From: an uncultured Eubacteriales bacterium
GTDB taxonomy: Bacteria > Bacillota > Clostridia > Oscillospirales > Ruminococcaceae
Assembly: GCA_900314975.1 (NCBI GenBank)
Contig: OMXI01000007.1
Coordinates: forward strand, 1-64,000
DNA: 64,000 bases
Reading direction: 5' to 3'
Under the pieces are notes generated by a model. It was given only the letters and a program-made list of their open reading frames with translations. It searched no databases and was not told the DNA's origin. The first letter of the stretch is position 1; every line of letters begins with the position of its first letter. Positions 16,298 through 24,395 of the stretch are shown one piece after another. Made by a program: the position numbers and the translations under genes.

Positions 16298-16302
16298 TTT
16301 CT

Positions 16303-17433
16303 TTACAATCTTTGTTTAAAATCTTCATAGCCGAACTCGCGCACAAGTTCAATTGTTCCGTCAAGCTTTTCAAGGTAGATGCTCGGCAAAGGCATACCGT
16401 TGAAGGTGTTGTTCTTTACGGTCGTGTAGATAGCCATATCGGTGAAGACCAGCCTGTCGCCCTCACAAAGCGGCTTATCAAACGAATAGTCGCCGATTAT
16501 ATCGCCCGCAAGGCAGGTAGGTCCGCCGAGGCGGTAGGTGTGTGCCTTTTCGCCAGCCTCGCCGGAGCCGACTATCATCGGTCGGTAGGGCATTTCAAGC
16601 ACATCTGGCATATGGCAGGCAGCCGAGGTATCGACGATTGCAATGTCCATACCGTTTTTGAGAGTATCAAGCACGGTCGTCACCAGCCAGCCTGCGTTAA
16701 GCGCGACAGCCTCTCCGGGTTCGAGATACACCTGTACGCCGTACTTGCTTTGCAGATAATTCACGCATTTTTCGAGCGTTGCGAGGTCGTAGCCGTCCTT
16801 GGTTATATGGTGTCCCCCGCCGAGATTGAGCCATTTCATCTGCCTAAAGAACTTTCCGAACTTTTCCTCGATATGCGGTATCGTGCGCTCCAGAACGTCT
16901 GCGCCCTGCTCACACATTGTATGAAAGTGCAGACCCTCTATGCCGTCAAGCTCGCTTTCCTCGAAGTTATCAAGCGTTATGCCGAGGCGGGAATTTGCAA
17001 AGCAGGGGTTGTATATGTCCGTTTCTATCTCGGAATACTCAGGATTGCAGCGCAGTCCGCAGGATATTTTTCTGCCGCAGTTTTTGACGGTATCGCGGTG
17101 TTTTTTCCACTGTGAAAAGCTGTTGAACACGATGTGGTCGGCTATCTTCACAAGCTCGCGCATATCATCATCGGTATAGGCAGGGCTGTAAACGTGTACC
17201 TCGCCGCCGAACTCCTCTGCGCCAAGGCGCGCCTCAAAAAGCCCGCTGGCAGTAGTGCCGCAAAGCACCTTTGAAAGCTGCGGATATGTGCAAAAGTTTG
17301 AAAACGCCTTTTGTGCAAGCAGTATCTTACAGCCCGTGTGTTTCATCACGTCGCCGAGAATATCGAGATTTTTCGCAAGCGCCTGCTCGCTGATAACGCA
17401 GCACGGCGTTTTGACCTTGCTTATATCAAACAT
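16303..17433 (-). CDS. nspC: Carboxynorspermidine/carboxyspermidine-type decarboxylase
   Basis: A 376-residue PLP enzyme of the alanine-racemase fold III group that decarboxylates carboxy(nor)spermidine, or carboxyaminopropylagmatine in the related pathway. The PLP lysine is Lys42 in LLAQKAFSNF, GGGHHIT binds the PLP phosphate, and YLEPGEA is conserved. ATG at 17433 is chosen because AGGGTG lies 6 nt upstream; it overlaps the stop of the small membrane gene by 8 nt, which suggests translational coupling. It is the last gene of the polyamine operon and the natural partner of the dehydrogenase encoded two genes upstream. Confidence 0.9.
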   Translation of the reverse strand: MFDISKVKTPCCVISEQALAKNLDILGDVMKHTGCKILLAQKAFSNFCTYPQLSKVLCGTTASGLFEARLGAEEFGGEVHVYSPAYTDDDMRELVKIADHIVFNSFSQWKKHRDTVKNCGRKISCGLRCNPEYSEIETDIYNPCFANSRLGITLDNFEESELDGIEGLHFHTMCEQGADVLERTIPHIEEKFGKFFRQMKWLNLGGGHHITKDGYDLATLEKCVNYLQSKYGVQVYLEPGEAVALNAGWLVTTVLDTLKNGMDIAIVDTSAACHMPDVLEMPYRPMIVGSGEAGEKAHTYRLGGPTCLAGDIIGDYSFDKPLCEGDRLVFTDMAIYTTVKNNTFNGMPLPSIYLEKLDGTIELVREFGYEDFKQRL

Positions 17434-17719
17434 CTTCATCACCCTGCTGTTCATCATCTGTTTCGCTGCTGACCGCAGCCTCGCTCCTGCTCTTTTTTCT
17501 GCGCCTGATATGCGTGCCGTAGCGAATATCCAGCACCAGCAGCGTGACCGCCACGCCCAGCAAAAACGCGGGCAGCGTCAGCCCGAAGATTTTTGGGAGC
17601 ATAGATATTTTCATATACGACATTATAACGCCGACTGCGAGATACCACGCGAAAGACAGCACTACCACAAGCAGTATCAGCAGTCTGCGTATGCCGTTTT
17701 TACGTCTTATCTTTGCCAT
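17426..17719 (-). CDS. Small membrane protein inside the polyamine operon
   Basis: A 97-residue protein with two predicted membrane helices (about residues 12-33 and 43-64), basic flanks (KIRRKNG, RRRKKSR) and an acidic C-terminal tail. I do not recognise a family. AGGTGAG precedes the ATG, which starts 10 bp after the dehydrogenase stop. The gene overlaps nspC by 8 nt. Its position suggests a membrane role linked to polyamine supply, but this is only context. Confidence 0.7.
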   Translation of the reverse strand: MAKIRRKNGIRRLLILLVVVLSFAWYLAVGVIMSYMKISMLPKIFGLTLPAFLLGVAVTLLVLDIRYGTHIRRRKKSRSEAAVSSETDDEQQGDEDV

Positions 17720-17729
17720 TTCTCACCTG

Positions 17730-18932
17730 TCAGTCTACGAGTACAGGGTCAAAGTTCTCTTTCCACGGCAAGCCCCACTTGTTGAGAGCCTCCATAAACG
17801 GATCGGGATCAAACTCCTCGATGTTGTAAACGCCGGGCTTTTTCCACTTGCCCGTCATTACCATCATAGCGCCTATCATCGCAGGAACGCCTGTTGTGTA
17901 GCTGATAGCCTGCGAGCCGACCTCCTTGTAGCACTGCTGGTGGTCGCATACGTTGTAAACATAATACTTAACGTCCTTGCCGTCCTTTTTGCCCTGGCAG
18001 ATACAGCCGATGTTGGTCTTGCCCTTTGTTCTCGGACCAAGGCTTGCAGGATCGGGCAGTACAGCCTTCAAGAACTGAAGCGGAACTATCTTCTTGCCTT
18101 CAAAGTCAATAGGCTCGATAGAGGTCATACCCACGTTTTCAAGGCATTTGAGGTGTGTAAGGTAGCTCTGTCCGAAGGTCATGAAGAACCTGATGCGCTT
18201 GATGCCCTTGATGTTGAGCGCGAGTGATTCAAGCTCCTCGTGGTGCAAAAGGTACATATCCTTTTCGCCGACCTCGTCAAAGTTGTAGACTCTCTTTATC
18301 TCCATAGGCTCGGTCTCTACCCACTTGCCGTCCTGTATATAAGAGCCTTTAGCGGAGACCTCACGGATATTTATCTCGGGGTTGAAGTTGGTAGCGAACG
18401 GATAGCCGTGGTCGCCGCCGTTGCAGTCGAGAATGTCGATGTAGTTTATCTCGTCAAAGTAGTGCTTTTGTGCGTAAGCACAGAAAACGCCCGTAACGCC
18501 GGGGTCAAAGCCTGAACCGAGCAGAGCGGTTATGCCTGCTTTTTCAAAGCGCTCGCGGTAAGCCCACTGCCACGAATACTCAAACTTTGCCGTGTCCTCG
18601 GGCTCGTAGTTTGCAGTATCGACGTAGTCCACCTTGCACTCAAGGCAAGCGTCCATTATGTGCAGATCCTGATACGGCAGTGCGACGTTTATGCAGATGT
18701 CGGGCTTGAAATCTTTCATCAGCGAGACCAGCTCGCTTACGTTATCTGCATTCACCTGCGCGGTGATTATCTTGGTCTTTGTCTTGCCCTCAAGCTCTGC
18801 TTTGAACTTGTCGCACTTTGATTTGGTGCGGCTTGCAATGCATATCTCCTCAAAAACCTCGCTGTTCTGGCAGCACTTGTGTATGACCACACCTGCAACT
18901 CCGCCGGCACCAATTATCAATGCTCTTCCCAT
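17730..18932 (-). CDS. Carboxynorspermidine/carboxyspermidine dehydrogenase (saccharopine-dehydrogenase family)
   Basis: A 400-residue saccharopine-dehydrogenase-like enzyme that reductively condenses aspartate semialdehyde with a diamine to give the carboxy-polyamine. The N-terminal Rossmann motif LIIGAGGVAGVV is clear, followed by CIASRTKSK, the region that contacts NADP phosphate in this family. The central catalytic domain and the C-terminal EFDPDPFMEALNKWGLPW are typical of carboxynorspermidine synthase. It sits with its decarboxylase nspC and with speA/speB, so the amine acceptor may be putrescine or agmatine; the sequence does not decide. GGAGG precedes the start. Its leader is duplicated upstream of the small membrane gene at 19014-19310. 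Confidence 0.9.
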   Translation of the reverse strand: MGRALIIGAGGVAGVVIHKCCQNSEVFEEICIASRTKSKCDKFKAELEGKTKTKIITAQVNADNVSELVSLMKDFKPDICINVALPYQDLHIMDACLECKVDYVDTANYEPEDTAKFEYSWQWAYRERFEKAGITALLGSGFDPGVTGVFCAYAQKHYFDEINYIDILDCNGGDHGYPFATNFNPEINIREVSAKGSYIQDGKWVETEPMEIKRVYNFDEVGEKDMYLLHHEELESLALNIKGIKRIRFFMTFGQSYLTHLKCLENVGMTSIEPIDFEGKKIVPLQFLKAVLPDPASLGPRTKGKTNIGCICQGKKDGKDVKYYVYNVCDHQQCYKEVGSQAISYTTGVPAMIGAMMVMTGKWKKPGVYNIEEFDPDPFMEALNKWGLPWKENFDPVLVD

Positions 18933-19019
18933 ATAAGTTTACCTCCGTTTTCTATTATTAGTCTGTTGTATTTTTATTTTCAACATCTCACCGTCAAGAA
19001 TAGATGTAAGAAGCTATTT
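18926..19019. repeat. Imperfect direct repeat, copy A
   Basis: About 94 bp covering the first 7 nt of the dehydrogenase gene, its ribosome site and the spacer up to the end of the small membrane gene. It shares blocks TTCCCAT, ACCTCCGTT, TCTATTATTA, ATTTTCA, ATCTCACCG and AGAAGC, in order, with copy B at 19304-19395. Confidence 0.65.
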
Positions 19020-19310
19020 TTCTTCGTTTGTGCTGTTCTCGCTTTCGCTCATTTCAGCCTGTTCGGCTGTGGTTTTTTTCTTTTTCAATTCGACTATTAC
19101 AGTGATAGTACAGATCAGCATAGGGTAAATGAACAAAACAGGTATTAGTCCGTGATGCTCTGTCGAATAATTAACCAAAAAAGCAGATGCGATTATAGAA
19201 AGCAACGAAGCCATTCGCCAATTTGACAAAGTGATATAAACTACAGAGCCAATAAAGCATATCAATGCTATGATAATAGATACCATCAGAAATAGTAACA
19301 CGGTTCCCAT
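19014..19310 (-). CDS. Small three-helix membrane protein flanked by a duplicated leader
   Basis: A 98-residue hydrophobic protein with about three membrane helices and a lysine-rich then acidic C-terminal tail (ELKKKKTT...NEEK). I know no family for it. ATG at 19310 is chosen over an upstream reading because GGAGG lies 9 nt before it. The gene is more AT-rich than its neighbours and is flanked by imperfect ~90-bp direct repeats, so it may have been inserted between speB and the dehydrogenase gene. Function unknown. Confidence 0.65.
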   Translation of the reverse strand: MGTVLLFLMVSIIIALICFIGSVVYITLSNWRMASLLSIIASAFLVNYSTEHHGLIPVLFIYPMLICTITVIVELKKKKTTAEQAEMSESENSTNEEK

Positions 19311-19395
19311 TAAGATCAACCTCCGTTATCTATTATTATTTTGATATTATTTATATTTTCAGTATCTCACCGACAAAGCTCGTCAGAAGCAATTT
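19304..19395. repeat. Imperfect direct repeat, copy B
   Basis: About 92 bp between the speB stop and the small membrane gene, including the first 7 nt of that gene (ATGGGAA, the same as the dehydrogenase start). It matches copy A in several blocks in the same order. Confidence 0.65.
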
Positions 19396-19407
19396 GCGTT
19401 TTTCTCC

Positions 19408-20253
19408 TTACAAGACAGCAAGCAGTATCTCTCGCAGCAGCTTGCACGCAAGGGCTGTACTTCTGCCCGACGGGTCATAAACGGGCGAAAGCTCGTTCAT
19501 ATCAAGTCCGACGATATTGAGCTTTGACAGCGTCGTTACCGCCTTGTGAAGCTCCTTGAAGCTCACGCCGCCCGCCTCAGGCGTACCTGTTCCGGGAAAC
19601 TCCGACGGGTCGAGAACGTCAAGGTCAAGCGTGAAATACACCGGCTTGCCTCTGAGCTGCGCAACTATCTCGTCGAGCGTTTCAAGGTCAAATCTATGCA
19701 GATATGTGTGCGTTTTTGCGAACTCGAACTCGTCCCTGTCGCCGCTGCGTATGCCAAACTGGAAAATGCGCCCGTCGCCGACAATGTCGTGACATCTGCG
19801 CAGAACACAGGCGTGTGACAGCTTTACGCCGAGGTAATCATCACGCAAGTCGCAGTGCGCATCAAAGTGAATTATGTTCACGTCGGGGTACTTTTTCGCA
19901 ACGGCTCTGAACTCACCCAGCGTGACAAGATGTTCGCCGCCTATCATAAAGGGTATCTTGCCGTCCGAAAGGATTTGTGCTGTCCTTTCCTCAATATCCG
20001 CAAGCGCCTGCTCGGGACTGCCGAAGGGCAGCTCTAAATCTCCGCTGTCAAAGACATTGTAATCAAGCAAGTCCTTGTCCTGATAGGGTGAAAAGGTCTC
20101 AATGCCAAAGCTCTCGTTTCGTATTGCCGAGCTTGCAAAGCGCGTGCCTGGGCGGAAAGATGTGGTGCTGTCAAACGGCGCGCCGAAAAGCACTATCTTT
20201 GAGTCCTCGTACTCGCAGTCGCAGCCGATAAAGGTGAATACGTTCTTATTCAT
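19408..20253 (-). CDS. speB: Agmatinase / aminopropylagmatine ureohydrolase
   Basis: A 281-residue ureohydrolase with the binuclear manganese motifs GGEH, DAHCD and DLDVLDP. It releases urea from agmatine to give putrescine, or from aminopropylagmatine to give spermidine; the sequence alone does not tell these apart. ATG at 20253 is chosen (GGAGA 9 nt upstream) and overlaps the speE stop by 8 nt. It acts after the arginine decarboxylase encoded in the same operon. Confidence 0.93.
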   Translation of the reverse strand: MNKNVFTFIGCDCEYEDSKIVLFGAPFDSTTSFRPGTRFASSAIRNESFGIETFSPYQDKDLLDYNVFDSGDLELPFGSPEQALADIEERTAQILSDGKIPFMIGGEHLVTLGEFRAVAKKYPDVNIIHFDAHCDLRDDYLGVKLSHACVLRRCHDIVGDGRIFQFGIRSGDRDEFEFAKTHTYLHRFDLETLDEIVAQLRGKPVYFTLDLDVLDPSEFPGTGTPEAGGVSFKELHKAVTTLSKLNIVGLDMNELSPVYDPSGRSTALACKLLREILLAVL

Positions 20254-21094
20254 CGGCAAGTATCTCCTTTACATAGTTCGGCAGCGCAAAGCAGCCCTTG
20301 TGCAGCTCGGTGTTGTAGTATTTTGTGGTGATTCCGAACTCTTCCCAATCCTGCGCTTTGAGGTCGTAGACGGGGTGCAGATTTTTCGAGGCAAAGCCGA
20401 AAAGCCAATGCCCCGACGGGTAGGTCGGGATATGCGCCTGGTACACCATTGACACGGGGAATGCGCTGCTGATGCGCTTGTGGGTGCGCTTGACCATATC
20501 GACATACGAATCGTAGTATGTGCTTTCGTGCTGATTTATAAGTATACCCTTGTCGGTCAGCGCCTTTGAGCAGTTGCCGTAAAACTCCTTGGTGAACAAT
20601 CCCTCTCCCGGACCGAACGGGTCGGTGGAATCGACTATTATAAGGTCGTACTCGTTTTCCTTGCGGCGAACGTATTTAAGCCCGTCCTCAAAGAAGAGAT
20701 TCACCCTCTCGTCGTCGAATTTGCAGGCAGTCTGCGGCAGATACTCCTTGCAGACCTCAACCACCTGCTCGTCTATCTCGACCATGTCTATCTTTTCGAT
20801 AGTGCTGTAACGCGTAAGCTCGCGGATAGTTCCGCCGTCGCCCGCGCCGATAACAAGCACGCTTTTTATCTCGGGGTTGACCGCCATAGGCACGGCAGTC
20901 ACCATTTCGTGATAGATGTACTCGTCCTTTTCGGTGAGCATTATAAAGCCGTCAAGCACCAGCACGCGCCCAAACTCGTAGGTGTCGAAAACGTCTATCT
21001 GCTGGTAGTAGCTTTTGCCGCTGTACAGCTGTTTTTTTACTTTTATCGTGAAATTCACATCATCTGTGTGCTTTTCTGTAAACCACAAGTCCAA
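20246..21094 (-). CDS. speE: Spermidine synthase (aminopropyltransferase)
   Basis: A 282-residue aminopropyltransferase that moves the aminopropyl group of decarboxylated S-adenosylmethionine to putrescine or agmatine. The co-substrate site GAGDGGTIRE and the acidic VDSTDPFGPGEGLFTKEFY loop are clear. The start is a TTG at 21094, supported by AAAGGAG 9 nt upstream; no ATG fits. The ribosome site lies immediately after the speA stop. It is third in the operon after speD and speA. Confidence 0.94.
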   Translation of the reverse strand: MDLWFTEKHTDDVNFTIKVKKQLYSGKSYYQQIDVFDTYEFGRVLVLDGFIMLTEKDEYIYHEMVTAVPMAVNPEIKSVLVIGAGDGGTIRELTRYSTIEKIDMVEIDEQVVEVCKEYLPQTACKFDDERVNLFFEDGLKYVRRKENEYDLIIVDSTDPFGPGEGLFTKEFYGNCSKALTDKGILINQHESTYYDSYVDMVKRTHKRISSAFPVSMVYQAHIPTYPSGHWLFGFASKNLHPVYDLKAQDWEEFGITTKYYNTELHKGCFALPNYVKEILADE

Positions 21095-21109
21095 AACGAT
21101 TTCTCCTTT

Positions 21110-22579
21110 CTACTCGTCTATGACGTTTATATAGTTTATCTCCAGATCCTCCGTGCCTGTCATAAGGCAGCCTTTTTCCTTGCAGTAGTTTATATAGTTT
21201 ATAATATCTGTGGTTATCATTTCACCAGGGGCAAGTATCGGTATCCCGGGCGGGTAGCACATAACGAACTCTGCGCAGACCCTGCCGCAGCTGTCCTTTA
21301 CGGGAACGGCTTTTTTGTTGCTGTAAAAGGCTTTCTGCGGGGTGACCTTTACGATAGGGTTGATATACTCGTGGTCGAAAAGCCCTGCGGGGTCTTTGGA
21401 ATAAAGCCTTTTTATCTCGCTTAATGCAGAGATAAAGCGCTCGATCTCAAGCTCTCTGTCGCCCGCGGAGACTATAGCAAGGATATTTCCGATATCGCCG
21501 AACTCTATCTGTATATCGTACTCGTCACGCAAAAGGTCATAGACCTCCACGCCTGCCAGACCGACTGCCCTTGTATGCACCGACAGCTTTGTATCGTCAA
21601 AGGCAAAGATGTCCTTTCCGTTGACAAGGTCCTGTCCGAAGGCGTAATAGCCGCCTATCTTGTTTATCTCGCCGCTTGCGTACCGAACATACTCGCACGC
21701 CTTTGCGAACATATCCTTTCCGTTGAGCGCGAGATTTCTTCTTGCCATATCAAGCGACACCATAAGCAAGTAAGAGCCGCTTGTTGTCTGCGTAAGGTTG
21801 ATTATCTGCCGCACATAGCCCTCCGACACATTTTTGCCGCAAAGCAGAAGTGACGACTGCGTAAGGCTGCCGCCCGTTTTGTGTATCGAAACAGCTGCCA
21901 TATCCGCACCTGCTGCCATAGCATTTACAGGCATACCCTCGCCAAAATAAAAATGAGTTCCGTGAGCTTCGTCAGCAAGCACGAGCATACCGTGTGCGTG
22001 AGCGACCTCAACGATACTCTTTAAATCCGAGCAGATGCCGTAGTAGGTGGGGTTATTCACCAGCACGGCTTTTGCATCGGGGTTTTCTTCGATTGCTTTT
22101 TTCACGTCCTCGACCGACATACCGAGAGGTATGCCAAGTCTTTTGTTTGTCCCCGGGTTTACGTAAACGGGCACGGCTCCGCACACCACGAGCGCATTGA
22201 TAGCGCTGCGGTGGACGTTACGCGGCATTATTATCTTTTCGCCAGCCTTGCAGGCGGTGAACACCATAGTCTGCACTGCGGCGGTGGTACCGTTGACTAT
22301 GAAAAATACGTGTGCAGCGCCGAAAGCCTCTGCCGCAAGCTCCTCGGCGTCTTTGATGACACCTGTGGGGTGACAGAGGTTATCGAGATTTTTCATAGAA
22401 TTTACATCGCACCGCAGGCACTGCTCGCCCAGGAAATCTCTCAGCGGCTTATTCATCCTGCCGCCCTTGTGACCGGGTACATCGAGCCTGACGACCCGGT
22501 TTTTCATATGCTTTGTAAGCGCCTCGTAGACGGGCGCATTTTCTTGTTTCAGTTTCAATTCAACATTCCTCTTGCTCAA
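21110..22579 (-). CDS. speA: Arginine decarboxylase, aminotransferase-fold Orn/Lys/Arg family
   Basis: A 489-residue PLP enzyme of the Orn/Lys/Arg decarboxylase family without the N-terminal wing domain, as in Bacillus SpeA. The PLP lysine is in [20 protein letters not shown] is the metal-independent PLP pocket, and VPGHKGG is the N-terminal signature. Arginine specificity is inferred from speB in the same operon. The start is uncertain: the first option is TTG at 22579, whose TTGA overlaps the speD stop; a second TTG at 22558 has AAGAGG before it. Either way translation looks coupled to speD. Confidence 0.9.
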   Translation of the reverse strand: MSKRNVELKLKQENAPVYEALTKHMKNRVVRLDVPGHKGGRMNKPLRDFLGEQCLRCDVNSMKNLDNLCHPTGVIKDAEELAAEAFGAAHVFFIVNGTTAAVQTMVFTACKAGEKIIMPRNVHRSAINALVVCGAVPVYVNPGTNKRLGIPLGMSVEDVKKAIEENPDAKAVLVNNPTYYGICSDLKSIVEVAHAHGMLVLADEAHGTHFYFGEGMPVNAMAAGADMAAVSIHKTGGSLTQSSLLLCGKNVSEGYVRQIINLTQTTSGSYLLMVSLDMARRNLALNGKDMFAKACEYVRYASGEINKIGGYYAFGQDLVNGKDIFAFDDTKLSVHTRAVGLAGVEVYDLLRDEYDIQIEFGDIGNILAIVSAGDRELEIERFISALSEIKRLYSKDPAGLFDHEYINPIVKVTPQKAFYSNKKAVPVKDSCGRVCAEFVMCYPPGIPILAPGEMITTDIINYINYCKEKGCLMTGTEDLEINYINVIDE

Positions 22580-23388
22580 TAAATATTCATTCCGCTGTAT
22601 ATCTCTATCATCTCGCGGCGCAGAGCATCGGTGATGTCAAGCCTCTGCTTCGGCGAAAGCTCGAGCGCATCTGTCTTGAAAAGATAGTTCTGCAGCTCGA
22701 TATCCTTGATAAGCAGCTTTGTATGGAAGATATTTGACTGGTACATATTCACATCTATCGCGTCGTATCTGGTAAGGGTATCGTTATCGATATAGTCCTG
22801 TATAGAGGTGATATTGTGGTCGATAAAGAACTTTTTGCCAAGAACGTCTCTTGTAAAGCCTCGCACGCGGTAGTCGATGGTTATGATGTCGGAATCGAAG
22901 CTGCCGATAAGATAATTCAGCGCATTAAGCGGCGATATCATTCCGCAGGTGGAAACGTCGATATCCACTCTGAATGTCGAGATAGCGTTATCGGGGTGAT
23001 ATTCGGGAAAGGTATGAACGGTAACGTGGCTCTTGTCAAGATGTGCTGCAACAGTCCTTGGCTTGACATCGGGCAGCACGCCCTGATTGCACGAAGGGTC
23101 TATCGAATCCTCGTCCAGCGCCTTTTCGGCAATAAGAACGTTGACCGATGCACCCTGCGGTTCATAGTCCTGCTTGGATATATTGAGCACTCTGGCTCCT
23201 ATCATTTCCGTTACGTCGCAAAGTATCTTTGTAAGACGTTCGGAATTATACTGCTCGTCGATATAGGCTATATAGCCCTTTTGTTCTCTTTCTGTTTTTG
23301 CATAACATACATCATAGATATTAAAGCTAAGAGTTTTCGTAAGATTGTTAAATCCGTACAAAGAAAGCTTATGCTCCAACCCTATCAT
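22576..23388 (-). CDS. speD: S-adenosylmethionine decarboxylase, Escherichia coli type
   Basis: A 270-residue pyruvoyl enzyme that decarboxylates S-adenosylmethionine to feed SpeE. It closely follows the long gamma-proteobacterial type: [30 protein letters not shown] and [11 protein letters not shown] are nearly the E. coli words, whereas Bacillus has the short type. The self-cleavage site is Lys119-Ser120 in HLDKSH. GGAGAGG precedes the ATG. It is the first gene of the polyamine operon, with its own promoter. The similarity suggests exchange of this gene type between phyla. Confidence 0.95.
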   Translation of the reverse strand: MIGLEHKLSLYGFNNLTKTLSFNIYDVCYAKTEREQKGYIAYIDEQYNSERLTKILCDVTEMIGARVLNISKQDYEPQGASVNVLIAEKALDEDSIDPSCNQGVLPDVKPRTVAAHLDKSHVTVHTFPEYHPDNAISTFRVDIDVSTCGMISPLNALNYLIGSFDSDIITIDYRVRGFTRDVLGKKFFIDHNITSIQDYIDNDTLTRYDAIDVNMYQSNIFHTKLLIKDIELQNYLFKTDALELSPKQRLDITDALRREMIEIYSGMNIY

Positions 23389-23444
23389 CCCGTCCTCTCC
23401 GGTAAAATAAGCACTATTGCTCGCGCAGATAGATACTTACGAAG

Positions 23445-23473
23445 ATTATATCACAAAACTTCGCAAATGTACA
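23445..23473 (-). promoter_or_regulatory. Promoter of the polyamine operon
   Basis: On the minus strand TGTACA (23468-23473) is followed after 17 bp by TATAAT (23445-23450), with an extended TGA before the -10. It is the only clear promoter for the eight genes down to nspC. Confidence 0.7.
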
Positions 23474-23544
23474 TAGTTTTACAAACTTTTTTTGATAAAT
23501 TTCACAATTTGTTTTCTGCTTTATTATGTGTGGCTGAAGAACCA

Positions 23545-23582
23545 AAATACCCCCGAAAAGCGTACACATTTCGGGAGTATTT
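23545..23582 (-). terminator. Terminator of the PTS IIA-like gene
   Basis: AAATAC-C-CCCGAAA (23545-23558) pairs with TTTCGGG-A-GTATTT (23569-23582), one mismatch, followed on the minus strand by TTTT. Confidence 0.85.
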
Positions 23583-23603
23583 ACAATAATAGCCGTTTTC
23601 AGC

Positions 23604-24101
23604 TTAAAGTTCATATTGTGCAGCGGGCTTGCCCGGTGAGGTCTTGCCCTTGTATATCTCAAAGTTTTCAAGCGAGTCGCTGTTTTCGACTATAACGAAA
23701 ACCGCTTTATCGTTGTTCTCTTCAAGCTTGAGGTCGGCGATATGGTCGCCTGCGGAAATGTCATCGCCGCAGCGCACGGTCGAATAGACCTGACTGCCCG
23801 AAAAAGCTACAAAGCTCACAAGCACCTTCAAGCCGTCATCATTCTTGAGGATAATGACCTCGGGCTTATGCGTGATATCCACTACCCTGCCCTTGACGGG
23901 ACTTGAGATCTCGACAACATAGCCGCCCGTCAGGCTTTTGACGTTTTCGTATCGGGGAAAAACCGCAAAGCCCTCACCGAGTATGCCTGATGAAACAATA
24001 TCGTCGTCACTGTCTTTCAAATCGATGGCTATGCCCTCGCAGCAGCCGTACAGACTGCGGTCGGGCTTTTCCTGCGTGTTCTTTGTGCCGAAAATCTTCA
24101 C
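23604..24101 (-). CDS. PTS EIIA-glucose-like protein with missing catalytic histidine
   Basis: A 165-residue protein resembling the glucose-type PTS IIA domain: GEGFAVFP, SPVKGRVVDITHKPEVI and the closing GDHIADLKL follow the family. In active IIA domains the phosphorylated histidine is in VHIGxDTV; here the aligned stretch is VLVSFVAFSG, so the histidine is replaced. It is therefore probably not a phosphocarrier and may be a binding or regulatory domain. GTG at 24101 is taken as start (AAAGGAG 12 nt upstream); a TTG adjoining that site is less likely. No other PTS gene is near. Confidence 0.65.
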   Translation of the reverse strand: MKIFGTKNTQEKPDRSLYGCCEGIAIDLKDSDDDIVSSGILGEGFAVFPRYENVKSLTGGYVVEISSPVKGRVVDITHKPEVIILKNDDGLKVLVSFVAFSGSQVYSTVRCGDDISAGDHIADLKLEENNDKAVFVIVENSDSLENFEIYKGKTSPGKPAAQYEL

Positions 24102-24314
24102 GCTGCGGTTCAACTCCTTTCCGAATAAAGCTATATTATCGTTGTTTGGTATTATTTTAACAAACTATTATCAAAAAAATCAACCGCCCTTGAACAGAAT
24201 TTACAATTTCAGAGCGCATTTTGTATACTTGCACAAATGTTAACACAAAATCCATATCTTATATGTTAAGTTTTCCTACAAAAGCAGTGCAGATTCAAAT
24301 TAACATATGTGCTA

Positions 24315-24343
24315 TTGAAAACGGATGTAATTTAGGTTATAAT
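24315..24343 (+). promoter_or_regulatory. Promoter of the ABC-F gene
   Basis: TTGAAA (24315-24320), 17 bp, TATAAT (24338-24343). The transcript would begin at a small perfect hairpin, ATACCC-ACG-GGGTAT (24351-24365). Confidence 0.85.
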
Positions 24344-24395
24344 TAAATAGATACCCACGGGGTATGTCCACTTATTTGACTATCGGAGAACGAAT

